DNA of 57,756 nt from Bacillota bacterium (GCA_012520795.1 JAAYNP010000082.1:1-57756), one strand, 5' to 3'. Counted from the stretch's first letter, positions 16,788 through 26,338 are shown. A program made the numbers and translations. Notes: a model not told the origin generated them from the sequence alone.

Positions 16788-17603
16788 ATGAATGTAGTTA
16801 TCAGGGATACCTATGAGGAAATGAGTAAGGTTGCTGCGGGAATCATCGCGGGCTTTGTCAGAGCGAAGCCGAATTGTGTGATTGGGCTGGCCACGGGGAG
16901 TACCCCGATTGGGACTTACAGAGAGCTGATCCGGATGCACAAAGAAGAGGGGCTGGATTTTTCCCAGGTGCGGACCTTCAATTTGGATGAATACCTTGGA
17001 CTGGGGATGGATCTGGACAAGCCTTACCACCTGGATCAGAGTTACGCCCGCTTCATGTATGAGGAACTGTTCAAGCATATCAACATACCCAAAGAAAACA
17101 CGTTGGTGCCGGATGGGCTGGCTCAAGACCCGCAAGCCTATTGCCAGTGGTATGAAGAACAGATTGCAGCTGCCGGCGGAATCGATATTCAAGTCCTTGG
17201 CATCGGCGGAGACGGGCATTGGGGGTTTAATGAACCAGGTTCATCCTTGGCTAGCCGCACCAGGGTGGTAGCTTTAACGCAGAAGACCCTTGACGACAAC
17301 TATGAGTCTTTTTATAAAAATGCTGGGTTCTCCCGGGATGAGATGCCTAAGTTTGCAATAACCATGGGTATTGGCACGATCCTGGAAGCCCGCAATGCCA
17401 TTATGCTGGCCAATGGGGCCCACAAAGCCGGTATTGTGGCAAAGGCGATTGAAGGGCCTGTAATCGCTCAGATTACAGCCACGGCGATGCACCTCTATAG
17501 AGGTGAAATGACTATAATCCTGGACAAGGCTGCTGCGTCCAAACTTGAGAACATCGATCATTACCTGCATGTGGAAAGGGCTATGCGGGAGCTGCACAAA
17601 TGA
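16788..17603 (+). CDS. nagB: Glucosamine-6-phosphate deaminase
   Basis: The 271-residue protein matches NagB along its whole length: GLATGSTPIGTYREL (substrate phosphate loop), TFNLDEYLGL with the catalytic Asp, and GIGGDGHWGFNEPGSS with the active-site His and the Asp/Glu relay. It turns glucosamine-6-phosphate into fructose-6-phosphate and ammonia in the cytoplasm. Most NagB have Ile where this one has Trp after GDGH. No nagA or transporter is next to it, so it may serve amino-sugar recycling rather than a dedicated uptake system. A GGGAGG site precedes the ATG and a terminator follows. Confidence 0.93.
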   Translation: MNVVIRDTYEEMSKVAAGIIAGFVRAKPNCVIGLATGSTPIGTYRELIRMHKEEGLDFSQVRTFNLDEYLGLGMDLDKPYHLDQSYARFMYEELFKHINIPKENTLVPDGLAQDPQAYCQWYEEQIAAAGGIDIQVLGIGGDGHWGFNEPGSSLASRTRVVALTQKTLDDNYESFYKNAGFSRDEMPKFAITMGIGTILEARNAIMLANGAHKAGIVAKAIEGPVIAQITATAMHLYRGEMTIILDKAAASKLENIDHYLHVERAMRELHK

Positions 17604-17687
17604 GACTAGGCGGTCCGGGACAGCGCAGGTGCCACGCAGGTTCGCTGGCCGGCTGGAGTGCTGGAGGCTCAAAGTTAGGTTGGATAT

Positions 17688-17728
17688 GGAAAAAGGCCCT
17701 TCCGCCTCATGAGGAAACGCCTTTTTCC
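17688..17728. terminator. Bidirectional terminator between nagB and CBM9-like copy 2
   Basis: The 10-bp stem GGAAAAAGGC (17688-17697) / GCCTTTTTCC (17719-17728) has a smaller stem inside. The A and T tracts in the stem let it act from both sides. Confidence 0.8.
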
Positions 17729-17780
17729 GAACCTTGACTCGATTGAGGAGGTATTAGGATAGCTGTTATCGACGTTTAGC

Positions 17781-18395
17781 TCAGTCAACAAATGTCAGTT
17801 TGTAGTAGGTACCCTTGCCAATGTGTTCGCCCAAGATCCGGGTACGTTCGAGGCCATCTTTTGAGTCGTTTACTTGAACGGCCATATCCCACACAAATCC
17901 TGTTTCAATTGGGAACTTGGCCATATGTGGATGGGTGCGGTCAAACACGACCTGGCCGCGATAGCCGAAATCTGTTTCAACGATAAGCACTGTGACGCCT
18001 TCACCAGGTGTGACGATTGTTCTGGGCTGGCGGGTTACGATTTGGTAACCGTTGGATGTAAGAGCGATGATCCACTTCTCTTTCTGGCCAGCGCCCGTGA
18101 CCTCAAATTCAATACTGTCGGCATTCCAGATTTGATGTTCATCATACTGATTCCCCATGGGGAAGTCTGTGTAGACGTCGTACTGCAGGTATACATTTTC
18201 GTCATTCCAGAACAGCCATACCTTCCAACCTGCATCGCCGTCAAAAGCGCTGTAAGCTTTCTCATCAACAACTGGCCATTCGCTGCCCAGTGTAAGAGGA
18301 GCAGCCACTTTTGGAGCTTCATAGGCAGCCAATGCAGAGGCACCGGAGGCAAGCAGCAGACAAAGCATACCAACAAACAACATAGCCTTCTTCAT
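17781..18395 (-). CDS. Secreted CBM9/DOMON-like carbohydrate-binding protein, copy 2
   Basis: The 204-residue paralogue of the product at 11056-11679 has a signal peptide (KKAMLFVGMLCLLLASGA, cleavage near ALAAYEAP), the aromatic segment W-K-V-W-L-F-W-N-D-E-N-V-Y, then VETDFGYRGQV and AVQVNDSKDG-ERTRILG. Differences are spread along the protein, so this is an old duplication, not a recent repeat. It consists of a single binding domain without an enzyme. GGAGGG precedes the ATG. Being alone and exported, it may be a soluble or surface sugar-binding protein made in bulk. Confidence 0.75.
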   Translation of the reverse strand: MKKAMLFVGMLCLLLASGASALAAYEAPKVAAPLTLGSEWPVVDEKAYSAFDGDAGWKVWLFWNDENVYLQYDVYTDFPMGNQYDEHQIWNADSIEFEVTGAGQKEKWIIALTSNGYQIVTRQPRTIVTPGEGVTVLIVETDFGYRGQVVFDRTHPHMAKFPIETGFVWDMAVQVNDSKDGLERTRILGEHIGKGTYYKLTFVD

Positions 18396-18716
18396 TGTGG
18401 ACCCTCCTAAATGGATGTGTTTTTGTTACGCATATTTAATACTTTGTTAAACCGGGATTTCCTTCTGTTTTAGTAAAATTTAATTGAAATAATTTCTTGA
18501 TCGAGGTAAGGAATTTAGTGAACCGTTAGTTCAATTCATTAAGCATCAACTTAACCGGCTGGTTGAACAGAAGGTTTGACTGAAAGGCTTTGCCGGGGTT
18601 ACCGCAATTGAACAGCAGGATTTCTGGCAAATGTTTTGCATAAATTAATTGGTTTGTTGAATGATATGTCTCGATGCTAAGGGCTGGAGTTTGGACAATC
18701 GTCTGGAGTGATTGCT
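18396..18716. other. 321-base intergenic region without a recognised gene
   Basis: This region separates CBM9-like copy 2 (minus) and the GH106-like gene (plus). It is AT-rich near 18420-18500, with TTTTAGTAAAATTTAA at 18468-18483. In the plus direction one frame around 18525-18650 reads HQLNRLVEQKV, stop, LKGFAGVTAIEQQDFWQMF, which could be eroded coding sequence, but I recognise no family. I see no convincing promoter pair. Confidence 0.4.
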
Positions 18717-21700
18717 TTGAACCTGAAAGAATTTGGATGTCCGCCAAAAACATATCGCGCATCACCGTTTTGGGCCTGGAATGATCAGCTTACCGATGAA
18801 GAACTGTGCCGGCAAGTACGGGAGATGAAGGCACAAGGTTTCGGCGGATTTTTCATGCATGCACGGGAAGGACTGCAAACAGAATATCTTTCGGAAGATT
18901 GGTTCGACCGGATTGCCGCAGCCGTGAAAGAAGCTGAAGCACATGATTTGGAGGCCTGGCTGTACGATGAAGATCGATGGCCGAGCGGTTGTGCTGGCGG
19001 ACTTGTGACTGCAGGCAACGACGATTTCAAAGCGAAATGTCTTGTGATGGTTCCAGTCGCGGCTGCCGATGTTGAACGAAGCCTGACTGATCCAACGGTG
19101 GAAGCGGTGTTCCGGTATGTGTTCGATAACCAGGGCAACATGGCAGCAGCGGAAAGGATCTGGGAAAGCAGTCAGCTGCAGGTGCCGGAAACGGGCAGCG
19201 GATCAAATCAAGTATCATATTGGCAGTTCCAAACTCAAATCCAAGAGCCAACAGCCAACAGCAACGGCCACGGGTACATCGATGTGTTCAATCCCGATGC
19301 GGTGGAGGCATTTATCCGGGCGACACACGAAAAATACCGTGAGCATGTAGGGAAGTATTTGGGTGCGGTTGTTCCCGGCATTTTTGCCGATGAGCCTACA
19401 TACCGAAGTAAAGCAGAGGATTCAATCCCCTGGTCGCCGCTTTTACCCGGATATTTTCAGCAGGATCATGGCTATGACTTAACCGATCATTTACCAGTGT
19501 TGTTCTTTGAGTACAAAAATAGTGCAAGAATCCGGTACGATTTCTTCTACACTCTTACCAAATGGTTTGTACGGTGCTTCACAAAACGGCTGTATGACTG
19601 GTGTGAGGAGCACAGATTGCTGTATACAGGGCATTATCTAAGTGAAGATACCATGGTGAAGCAGACAAATGCCATTGGCGCCGCCATGCCGCATTATTTG
19701 TACATGCATGTGCCCGGCATTGATCATCTGGGCAACAACATCGATGACAGCCTAACCCTAAAGCAGTGCGCTTCAGTAGGCAATCAATTCAAGCGCAAGC
19801 GCCTGCTTTGCGAGAACTTCGGTGTCAGCGGCCACCATATGACCTTTGCGGATCAAAAGTGGATTGCCAATTTGCATTTTGCCTTGGGGATCACCTTCAT
19901 GTCCCAGCATTTGGTACTCTATTCCATGACCGGCGGCCGGAAGCGGGATTACCCGCCGACATTCAGCTATCATCAGCCCTATTGGCCGTATTACCGCCAG
20001 ATCAATGATTACCTGGCCCGAGCCGGTTATTTCTGTTCCCAAGGCGACTATGTTTGCGAAACTTTGGTCCTGCATCCCATCGGTTCTGTTTGGGCGACAT
20101 TTGCCAGGGAAAAGGGCAAGCCGCTTTCCAGCAGGTATGATGCCGGGTTGATCAAACTGCAGGAAAGCCTGTTCCAGGCACAAGTCCCTTTTGATTACGG
20201 CGATGAACTGATTATGGAAGAACATGCGGCAGTGGTTGATGATCACGGCAAAGCCTTTCTGCAAATAGGGGCTGCCCGCTACAGCACGGTGATAGTGCCT
20301 CCATCCTTGACTTGGCGCCAGAGTACGTTTGAGCTGCTGCAGGATTTTGCTGCAAGGGGAGGAAGGCTGGCCTTTGTAGGTGAAAGGCCCAGTATGGTTG
20401 GGGGCGAAGAGGCCTATGATCGCTGGGATGCACTCTGCAAAAGCAAGAATGCGGCACTGCACAGCAATGAACTGTCTGGATTGGCCGGAGTATTGGCGGA
20501 GCTTTGCCATCGCCCGTTGGAAGTTCGGGGAGATACTGATGACATCCTGTTTCAAACCCGCCGAGACAATAACTGCCTGTACCTCTTCATTACCAATACC
20601 AGCAGAAAGGCTTCCCGGCAGGTAACAGTAACAGTGCCTGTGGACTGGGATGACAACGTCCATGTGTACCGCTGTGATTTCGAAACAGGAGCTGTTGCCG
20701 AAATCGGCACCAGGCTGGTAGGGAATGGGTGGGACTTCGACCTGACTCTGGCCCCTGCCGAAGGCCAAGGCTACATGATCTCCGCAGCAGCGCTTGACTT
20801 GGATGCCGGTGGAGCAGTGGATGCTGCGGCCAATGCCTTGGATTCCGCCAAGATTGTCGAGACTGCGGCCTTAAAAAACGAATGGAGTTTTGCAAGAACC
20901 CACAAGAACTCATTGACTTTGGATTACTGCCGGTATCGTATTGGCGAAGCTCCTTGGAGCGGTATGTTGCCGGTTTGGCAGGTGCGGCGCCGGCTGTGGT
21001 CGTATGCCGGGTTCAATGATTACCAGGAAATCCAACCTTGGGTGATCCTGCCGCAAAAGGACAAGCTGCCGTCGCTGCCGGTATGGCTTCAGTTTGAATT
21101 TTCTGCGGACGATCTTTCCGGAGAATTGGGGGTGGTGGCGGAGCAAGGCCATATTTGGCAGCTGACTGTCAACGGTAAGCCCATCGGCACTGAAACGAGT
21201 GGGTATTACTGGGACAGGCAGTTTGGATTGATTGATATTGCCAAGGCTGTAAAGCCAGGAAAGAACATAATCGAACTTGCAGGGGAGTTCAAGTACGGCG
21301 TAGAGATTGAAGAGATTTATTTGGTGGGAGACTTCGCCCTCAGGCAGAGCGGTTATCAGGAATACTGGCTGGTGCAGGAACCGCCGCTTCTGACTGACGG
21401 CAGTTGGGTTTACCAGGGGTATCCGTTTTACGCCGGCAACATGGTCTACACCCAGGAGCTTGACCTGCCGGAAACGGTCGGCCGCCGCTTCTGGATCAGG
21501 CTGAACCAGCCCAAGGGCACACTGTTCCGGGTGAGGCTGAACGACGGAGAGTGGAAGTACCTTATCTCCCAGCCATGGGAAGTGGAAGTAAGCAATGACT
21601 GTGTTGCAGGGAAGAACTTGCTGCAGATCGAGGTTGTCGGTTCGCTGCGCAACACCTTCGGGCCGCTGCACCACCGCCTGCGGTCGCCGGCGTGGTGCGG

Positions 21701-21797
21701 GCCGAAGCAGTTTGAGGATGAATCGAGCTGGGTCGGGAATTACCAGTTTGAAGACTATGGGCTGATGGGCGGTGCCGAGTTGGTGATTACCATATAA
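18717..21797 (+). CDS. GH106-like large glycosidase (alpha-L-rhamnosidase-like)
   Basis: The start is taken as TTG 18717, nine bases after TGGAG (18703-18707); GTG 18708 touches that site. The 1026-residue product begins SPFWAWNDQLTDEELCRQV, then EMKAQGFGGFFMHAREGLQ and EAWLYDEDRWPSGCAGG, the N-terminal TIM-barrel pattern shared by the GH106 rhamnosidase superfamily. GIFADEPTY and LLCENFGVSGHH carry conserved acidic residues in later barrel strands. The second half holds beta-sandwich domains, including a GH2-type jelly roll near 790-900. Having no signal peptide, it is cytoplasmic. Rhamnogalacturonan or rhamnosides fit the pectin context; the exact substrate is not certain. Confidence 0.75.
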   Translation: MNLKEFGCPPKTYRASPFWAWNDQLTDEELCRQVREMKAQGFGGFFMHAREGLQTEYLSEDWFDRIAAAVKEAEAHDLEAWLYDEDRWPSGCAGGLVTAGNDDFKAKCLVMVPVAAADVERSLTDPTVEAVFRYVFDNQGNMAAAERIWESSQLQVPETGSGSNQVSYWQFQTQIQEPTANSNGHGYIDVFNPDAVEAFIRATHEKYREHVGKYLGAVVPGIFADEPTYRSKAEDSIPWSPLLPGYFQQDHGYDLTDHLPVLFFEYKNSARIRYDFFYTLTKWFVRCFTKRLYDWCEEHRLLYTGHYLSEDTMVKQTNAIGAAMPHYLYMHVPGIDHLGNNIDDSLTLKQCASVGNQFKRKRLLCENFGVSGHHMTFADQKWIANLHFALGITFMSQHLVLYSMTGGRKRDYPPTFSYHQPYWPYYRQINDYLARAGYFCSQGDYVCETLVLHPIGSVWATFAREKGKPLSSRYDAGLIKLQESLFQAQVPFDYGDELIMEEHAAVVDDHGKAFLQIGAARYSTVIVPPSLTWRQSTFELLQDFAARGGRLAFVGERPSMVGGEEAYDRWDALCKSKNAALHSNELSGLAGVLAELCHRPLEVRGDTDDILFQTRRDNNCLYLFITNTSRKASRQVTVTVPVDWDDNVHVYRCDFETGAVAEIGTRLVGNGWDFDLTLAPAEGQGYMISAAALDLDAGGAVDAAANALDSAKIVETAALKNEWSFARTHKNSLTLDYCRYRIGEAPWSGMLPVWQVRRRLWSYAGFNDYQEIQPWVILPQKDKLPSLPVWLQFEFSADDLSGELGVVAEQGHIWQLTVNGKPIGTETSGYYWDRQFGLIDIAKAVKPGKNIIELAGEFKYGVEIEEIYLVGDFALRQSGYQEYWLVQEPPLLTDGSWVYQGYPFYAGNMVYTQELDLPETVGRRFWIRLNQPKGTLFRVRLNDGEWKYLISQPWEVEVSNDCVAGKNLLQIEVVGSLRNTFGPLHHRLRSPAWCGPKQFEDESSWVGNYQFEDYGLMGGAELVITI

Positions 21798-21811
21798 GCG
21801 GCCCGGCACAG

Positions 21812-22732
21812 CTAGTAATTCCTGATAATAAGCTCGGTAATCATACCTCTGCCGCTGCCATCACAGTTTATGCTTCGCTTTGCGTACACACGATCAATAG
21901 TAAAGCCTTGATAGAGGCTGTCAAAAAAATCATCATCAGGGTTGCTGGCCTTTGGATCAGAGTTGCTGAGGAGAAGTAATGCCCCCATCTCGTCCAATTC
22001 CCGAAAATAATGGGCTAAACGAATTTGGTCGTCATCTGTAAAATCATTCTTATCGTAGGTTGTGAAACTGGCGGTTTTTGTCAGTGGGCGGTAAGGCGGA
22101 TCGAAATACACGAGAGTTCCTTGATCAATGTACGGCTTGGAACCGGTGAAATCGGTGCAGACCAGCTCGATACCGGCCAGTGCTCTGCTGGCCGCCTTTA
22201 TGTTTTCGGGATCACAGACTGTCGGCCTTTTATACCTGCCGTGGGGGACGTTGAACTCACCCTTGTGACTTTGCCGAAACAAGCCGTTATAGCAAGTCTT
22301 GTTGAGGAAAATCATATAGCTTGCCCGCACAATCCAAACTTCGTCAAATGATTCGTAGTTCAATTGGTTCATCTGCTGATTATACAGTTCGCGGATATCA
22401 TAATAAAACACTTGGCGCGCCTGGCTGTCCAGTGCCAGGTAGTCGCTTTCAAGTTGGCTTAAATACGCGATCAATGCATCCGGTTCCTGCTGAACAACTT
22501 TATATCCGAGCATCAACTCCCTGTTGATGTCCATTAAACAAGCATTTTCAACAGCAAACAGGCTTTGCAAATGAAAGAAAAAAGCTCCGCCGCCTACAAA
22601 GGGTTCGACATAGGATTTTATGACACCTGATTCCTTGATCTCATGCGGTAAACGCGCAGTCAATTCACCCAGCAGTTGGGTTTTGCCTCCAGCCCATTTA
22701 AGAAAGGGTTTTGCCTGCATCAGTCTATCCAC
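21812..22732 (-). CDS. dam: Dam-type (DpnM-like) DNA adenine-N6 methyltransferase
   Basis: The 306-residue protein has the alpha-class adenine methylase layout: N-terminal KPFLKWAGGKTQLL, AdoMet-binding VEPFVGGGAFFF (42-53, motif I), a target-recognition region, and the catalytic D211-P-P-Y214. This group (Dam, DpnM) methylates adenine in GATC. The GTG start at 22732 has AAGGGG about ten bases before it; ATG at 22720 is the alternative. No restriction endonuclease gene is next to it, so it looks solitary and could serve regulation, mismatch repair or phage defence. It converges with the GH106-like gene, only 14 bases apart. Confidence 0.88.
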   Translation of the reverse strand: MDRLMQAKPFLKWAGGKTQLLGELTARLPHEIKESGVIKSYVEPFVGGGAFFFHLQSLFAVENACLMDINRELMLGYKVVQQEPDALIAYLSQLESDYLALDSQARQVFYYDIRELYNQQMNQLNYESFDEVWIVRASYMIFLNKTCYNGLFRQSHKGEFNVPHGRYKRPTVCDPENIKAASRALAGIELVCTDFTGSKPYIDQGTLVYFDPPYRPLTKTASFTTYDKNDFTDDDQIRLAHYFRELDEMGALLLLSNSDPKASNPDDDFFDSLYQGFTIDRVYAKRSINCDGSGRGMITELIIRNY

Positions 22733-22757
22733 TTCGACCGGCCCCTTTCTTCATATT

Positions 22758-22794
22758 CAAACCGCCCTACTGCCTTAGGCTTGAGGGCGGTTTG
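22758..22794 (-). terminator. Hairpin after the corrinoid protein gene
   Basis: The perfect 11-bp stem CAAACCGCCCT (22758-22768) / AGGGCGGTTTG (22784-22794) lies between the corrinoid protein gene and dam. The following T-tract is poor, so it may act as an attenuating or processing hairpin. Confidence 0.55.
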
Positions 22795-22813
22795 GGTACG
22801 AATCCTATCACTG

Positions 22814-23455
22814 TCACGACATACCGGCACAGGCTTGGACCGCCACTTCCGCCGCAGATGCTGCGTCGGGTGCATAGAGATCAGCGCCGATACTTTCCCG
22901 GAACTGATCAGTGACCGGCGCCCCGCCGATCATAATTTTGACTTTGTCACGGATGCCTGCTTCTTGGGCAGCTTCCACAATCAGTTTCATTTCGTTCATG
23001 GTGGTGGTTAAGAGCGCAGAACAGGCAATGATCTGTGCATTCTCCTGGATGGCAGTTTCGATGAATTTATCCACGGGCACATCGATGCCGAGGTCAATGA
23101 CCTCAAGGCCTTTGCCTTCCATCATCATCCGCACAAGGTTCTTGCCGATGTCATGGAGATCGCCTTTGACTGTGCCCAGGACCACTTTACCTTTGGCCTG
23201 GACGTTGTCGGATACCAGCAAGGGTTTTAAGAGCACTGTCCCTGCATTCATAGCCCTGGCGGCGATCAGCACTTCCGGAACGTAGATCTCGTTGTTCTTG
23301 AACTTCTCACCGATGACATCAATCCCTGCCATCAAGCCTTGTTCCAAAATCTCTTCCGCCGCATACCCCTCATCGATTGCTTGCTGTACCAGTTCTTTGA
23401 CAGCTTTTGCGTTTCCCTGCTGTAGTTTTAGGGAAATCTCATTTAGGATGTTCAT
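22814..23455 (-). CDS. Methyltransferase corrinoid protein (MtaC/MtbC-like)
   Basis: The 213-residue protein has the two-part plan of corrinoid shuttle proteins: a helical cap (about 1-88, with YVPEVLIAARAMNAG) and a Rossmann B12-binding domain with D99-L-H101-D-I-G104 (DxHxxG, where His is the lower cobalt ligand) and IGGAPVT near 176. Such proteins carry a methyl group between a substrate-specific methyltransferase and a UroD-family or tetrahydrofolate methyl acceptor enzyme. The substrate methyltransferase is not beside it, but UroD-family genes lie at 26339 and 39963. It sits 25 bases after the PocR-AraC regulator and probably shares its transcript. Confidence 0.9.
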   Translation of the reverse strand: MNILNEISLKLQQGNAKAVKELVQQAIDEGYAAEEILEQGLMAGIDVIGEKFKNNEIYVPEVLIAARAMNAGTVLLKPLLVSDNVQAKGKVVLGTVKGDLHDIGKNLVRMMMEGKGLEVIDLGIDVPVDKFIETAIQENAQIIACSALLTTTMNEMKLIVEAAQEAGIRDKVKIMIGGAPVTDQFRESIGADLYAPDAASAAEVAVQACAGMS

Positions 23456-23479
23456 GGTGTACCCTCCAATACTAGTGTT

Positions 23480-24769
23480 TTATTTGATCTGACCCCGGGC
23501 TTCCCGATATTTGCCAGGTGTGGTTCCGGTCAATTTTTTAAAGACCCTGGTGAAATAGCTTTGTTCATCAAATCCCACCAGGTTCGACACATCCACCAAC
23601 GGGATATCACAATTGACCAGCAGCTTTTTGCTTTTCTCAATCCGGACAGTGTTGAGGTAGGTGCTGAAATTATAGCCTGTTTCCTCTTTGAACAACCTGC
23701 TGAAATAAGATGGGCTTAAATGGACCTGCCCGGCTACATCTTCGAGGGTCAGTTTTTCCATATAGTAGGTGTTGGTGTATTCAATTGCCTTATATATTAT
23801 ATCTTTATTTTTGACATTCTTAAAGTTAAAAACGCAATCCGTAACGCGGGCCAGGATTTTGGACAGCCACACGCTGAGTTCATCAAGGTTGTGGAGGTGG
23901 GACACTTGCTTGAGATAATGATTGTTAAGCCCAAAAATCTCTTCCTGTTCCGCTCCCCCTTCCATTGCCGCCCTGGAAAGGAGGACCACCAATTCCACCG
24001 TTCGGTACTTGATCAGTTCAAAATCGTTTTGGGAAAAAAAGATAAAGCCCAAAATTTCATTCAGCACTCTTTGAGCGCCGGTTTTATCACCGATTGCCAC
24101 GTAGGAGATTAACTCGTTTTCTTTGTCGATGGGATAATCATGCGCCAAGCCATCTGGTTTTGGCCCCATCTGGCTGAGATAAGCCGCCGGATCTAAGTCA
24201 AGCAGTGGACTATCCTGATAAGCAGCAGGCGGCCTCCAATAGTGATCCCTTTCGGAATTGGCATGGCTGGCCAAAAGGAACAGCAGTTCAGACAGGCTCG
24301 TGACCACATCTGGCTTTATTACGGGAACCATATCCATAAACGCCTTGAACCGGCGGCGTTGCTGGTGATCCTGAATCCGCTGCTCAATGATTTCATCAAT
24401 CAAAAAAGCTTCCGGTTCAATCATCATCACCGGGCCGGCGACAAACGCGCCTTTAAACAATTCTCCCAAATCAATGGGTGCCACCCAGTGGGTAAGCCCC
24501 ATGGGGCAGAAGTAGATGTATCTGCCGCCAAACCGCTCAGCCTGGAAACTGCCGTACGCATGTACATTCTCACAGCGGCACAAGTTGGCAAAGCCCTCCC
24601 GGCCGGCCTGGCAGAACAGGCTGCAGTTTTTGGCCGGGGCATGGTGAACGATACTACCGGAATAGTCGATGACAAAACTGGCAATTCCCGTTGCCTTACT
24701 GTAATAATCGATCCACTGGCAAATCTTCTCAAGCCCGGTGCCGCCTTCGGCAAACTTTTTCGCTTCCAT
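23480..24769 (-). CDS. AraC-family regulator with PocR sensory domain
   Basis: The 429-residue protein has an N-terminal PocR-type ligand domain (about 12-165) with the Cys-rich pattern CSLFC, LCRCENVHAYG and YFCPMGLTHWVAPI. A helical middle part follows, then an AraC double helix-turn-helix at 340-425 (LTLEDVAGQVHLSPSYFSRL and GFDEQSYFTRVFKKLTG). PocR domains sense small organic compounds and are common regulators of cobalamin-dependent pathways. Its position directly before the corrinoid protein gene suggests that it controls the methyl-transfer genes. The inducer is unknown. Confidence 0.88.
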   Translation of the reverse strand: MEAKKFAEGGTGLEKICQWIDYYSKATGIASFVIDYSGSIVHHAPAKNCSLFCQAGREGFANLCRCENVHAYGSFQAERFGGRYIYFCPMGLTHWVAPIDLGELFKGAFVAGPVMMIEPEAFLIDEIIEQRIQDHQQRRRFKAFMDMVPVIKPDVVTSLSELLFLLASHANSERDHYWRPPAAYQDSPLLDLDPAAYLSQMGPKPDGLAHDYPIDKENELISYVAIGDKTGAQRVLNEILGFIFFSQNDFELIKYRTVELVVLLSRAAMEGGAEQEEIFGLNNHYLKQVSHLHNLDELSVWLSKILARVTDCVFNFKNVKNKDIIYKAIEYTNTYYMEKLTLEDVAGQVHLSPSYFSRLFKEETGYNFSTYLNTVRIEKSKKLLVNCDIPLVDVSNLVGFDEQSYFTRVFKKLTGTTPGKYREARGQIK

Positions 24770-24965
24770 AGCCTCACCTTTCGGTTAATATTCTAAACGA
24801 TAATAGGGCATGAATCAATATCAGAAACGGATAAAGCGGCAGCCGGCAAGCGGATCCATCTGCGGCCCGGAACCGGATCAGGCAAATACTGCAGGGGAAA
24901 TGCAATCAGAGTAGAATAGAAACAGTAGGCTTAAGTAGATTATCTTGGTAAAAGAGGGAGATACG

Positions 24966-26246
24966 ATGAATATCAGACTCAGGATTGGATTCCTGGTAGT
25001 TGTAATGATAGCGGTATTTTCGCAGTTGGCTGGGGCGCAGTATTCCATTCCTCTCAAATCAGAACGGGCTATAACGATTGCCGACAATGTCATTGCCTGG
25101 CAGACGGACGCCGGCGGATGGACGAAGAATATCGATTTTTCGACAGTAATGTATCAGCCGCATATGTCCAAGGGAGACGGCACCTTTGACAATAACGCCA
25201 GTATCAAGGAAATGCGGTTTTTGGCTTACATGTATATGACCCATGGGTTTGACCGCTATAAGGATGCTGTCATTAAAGGTATCGACTGGATGCTGGACGC
25301 CCAATACCCCAGCGGCGGCTGGCCGCAGTACTACCCACTGCGGGGCGGGTACTCTGACAATGTCACATTTAATGACGGTGCCATGATTAATGTCCTTAAC
25401 TATATCCAGGAGATTTTGAAATACCAGGGTTTGTACCAGTTTATCGGGGAGGAGCGCTTTGAGCGCCTGGAGGCTGCATTGGAGAAGGGCATAGAATTCA
25501 TTCTGAAAGCTCAGATCGAAGTGAACGGGCATCTTACTGCATGGTGCCAGCAGCATGATCCGGTAACTTATGAACCGCGGATGGGGCGGAGTTACGAACA
25601 TCCTTCCATTGTTTCGGCGGAATCGGTTCCGATTGTGGAGTTCCTGATGTCGCTGCCGGATCCGTCGGAAGACGTGCGCCGGGCTATTTTAAGCGCACTG
25701 GAATGGTTTGAGCTGTCGCAGCTGCCGAACCGTCAATGGGCCCGTTTCTACGATATCCAGTCCAATGTCCCCATCTTTTCCGGGCGTGACGGGATTATCC
25801 GCTACGAAGTGACCGACATTGAGTTGGAGCGGCAGCAGGGTTACAGCTGGTTCAGCGGCAGCCCCGGCAGGTTGCTGGACAAAGGCAGGCACGGCGGGTA
25901 CATGGATAAGCTGCGGGAAAGCCTGCCGGATCACAAGCAGATCACGATCGATGTGTTTACTGATCCGGCCATACCGAAATTCAAGAGCCCGAAGATCCAG
26001 CCACCTCCAACGGCAAAGGGCATGCTGGATATTGAGATCGAAATCACCATGCGCAAGCCGGAGGATCTGGAAGAAGTGGTGATCAAGATTGATAGTCAAG
26101 AAATCTACCGCGGCAGTGATTCTGTGATCAGATTGTCCTATGATACCACTCAGGTTTCAAACGGGACCCACGTCATTATCGTTCAAACAATGACCAAACT
26201 GGGCACTGCCCTGACCCATAATGTCCGGTTCACTGTAAACAACTAG
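24966..26246 (+). CDS. Secreted PL10 pectate lyase with C-terminal beta-sandwich
   Basis: ATG 24966 is chosen because GAGGGAG lies seven bases before it. The 426-residue product has a signal peptide (MNIRLRIGFLVVVMIAVFSQ, cleavage after LAGA). Residues about 35-330 match PL10: WQTDAGGWTKNIDFS, GTFDNNAS, YPSGGWPQYYPL, FNDGAMINVLNY and TAWCQQHDP, an (alpha/alpha) toroid fold with the Asp/Arg catalytic groups of the family. Residues about 345-426 form a small Ig-like domain. It cuts polygalacturonate outside the cell by beta-elimination. It converges with a UroD-family gene; a weak CATAGG/CCTATG hairpin is in the 92-base gap. Confidence 0.88.
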   Translation: MNIRLRIGFLVVVMIAVFSQLAGAQYSIPLKSERAITIADNVIAWQTDAGGWTKNIDFSTVMYQPHMSKGDGTFDNNASIKEMRFLAYMYMTHGFDRYKDAVIKGIDWMLDAQYPSGGWPQYYPLRGGYSDNVTFNDGAMINVLNYIQEILKYQGLYQFIGEERFERLEAALEKGIEFILKAQIEVNGHLTAWCQQHDPVTYEPRMGRSYEHPSIVSAESVPIVEFLMSLPDPSEDVRRAILSALEWFELSQLPNRQWARFYDIQSNVPIFSGRDGIIRYEVTDIELERQQGYSWFSGSPGRLLDKGRHGGYMDKLRESLPDHKQITIDVFTDPAIPKFKSPKIQPPPTAKGMLDIEIEITMRKPEDLEEVVIKIDSQEIYRGSDSVIRLSYDTTQVSNGTHVIIVQTMTKLGTALTHNVRFTVNN

Positions 26247-26338
26247 AGCAAAGCCATAGGGATGGTAAAAAGCCGGCTTGGGGCTTGATCAGCCGCCAGG
26301 CTGGCCTATGTTTTCTGCTGATATTACACGCCGTGCTG

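Noticed and set aside
18525-18650. Eroded coding sequence before the GH106-like gene
   Set aside because: A short interrupted frame could be coding remains, but I recognise no family and cannot support a pseudogene call.
19773-20768. 331-codon minus-strand frame inside the GH106-like gene
   Set aside because: The plus-strand frame carries conserved glycosidase motifs over the same bases; the antisense product has no domain and no ribosome site.
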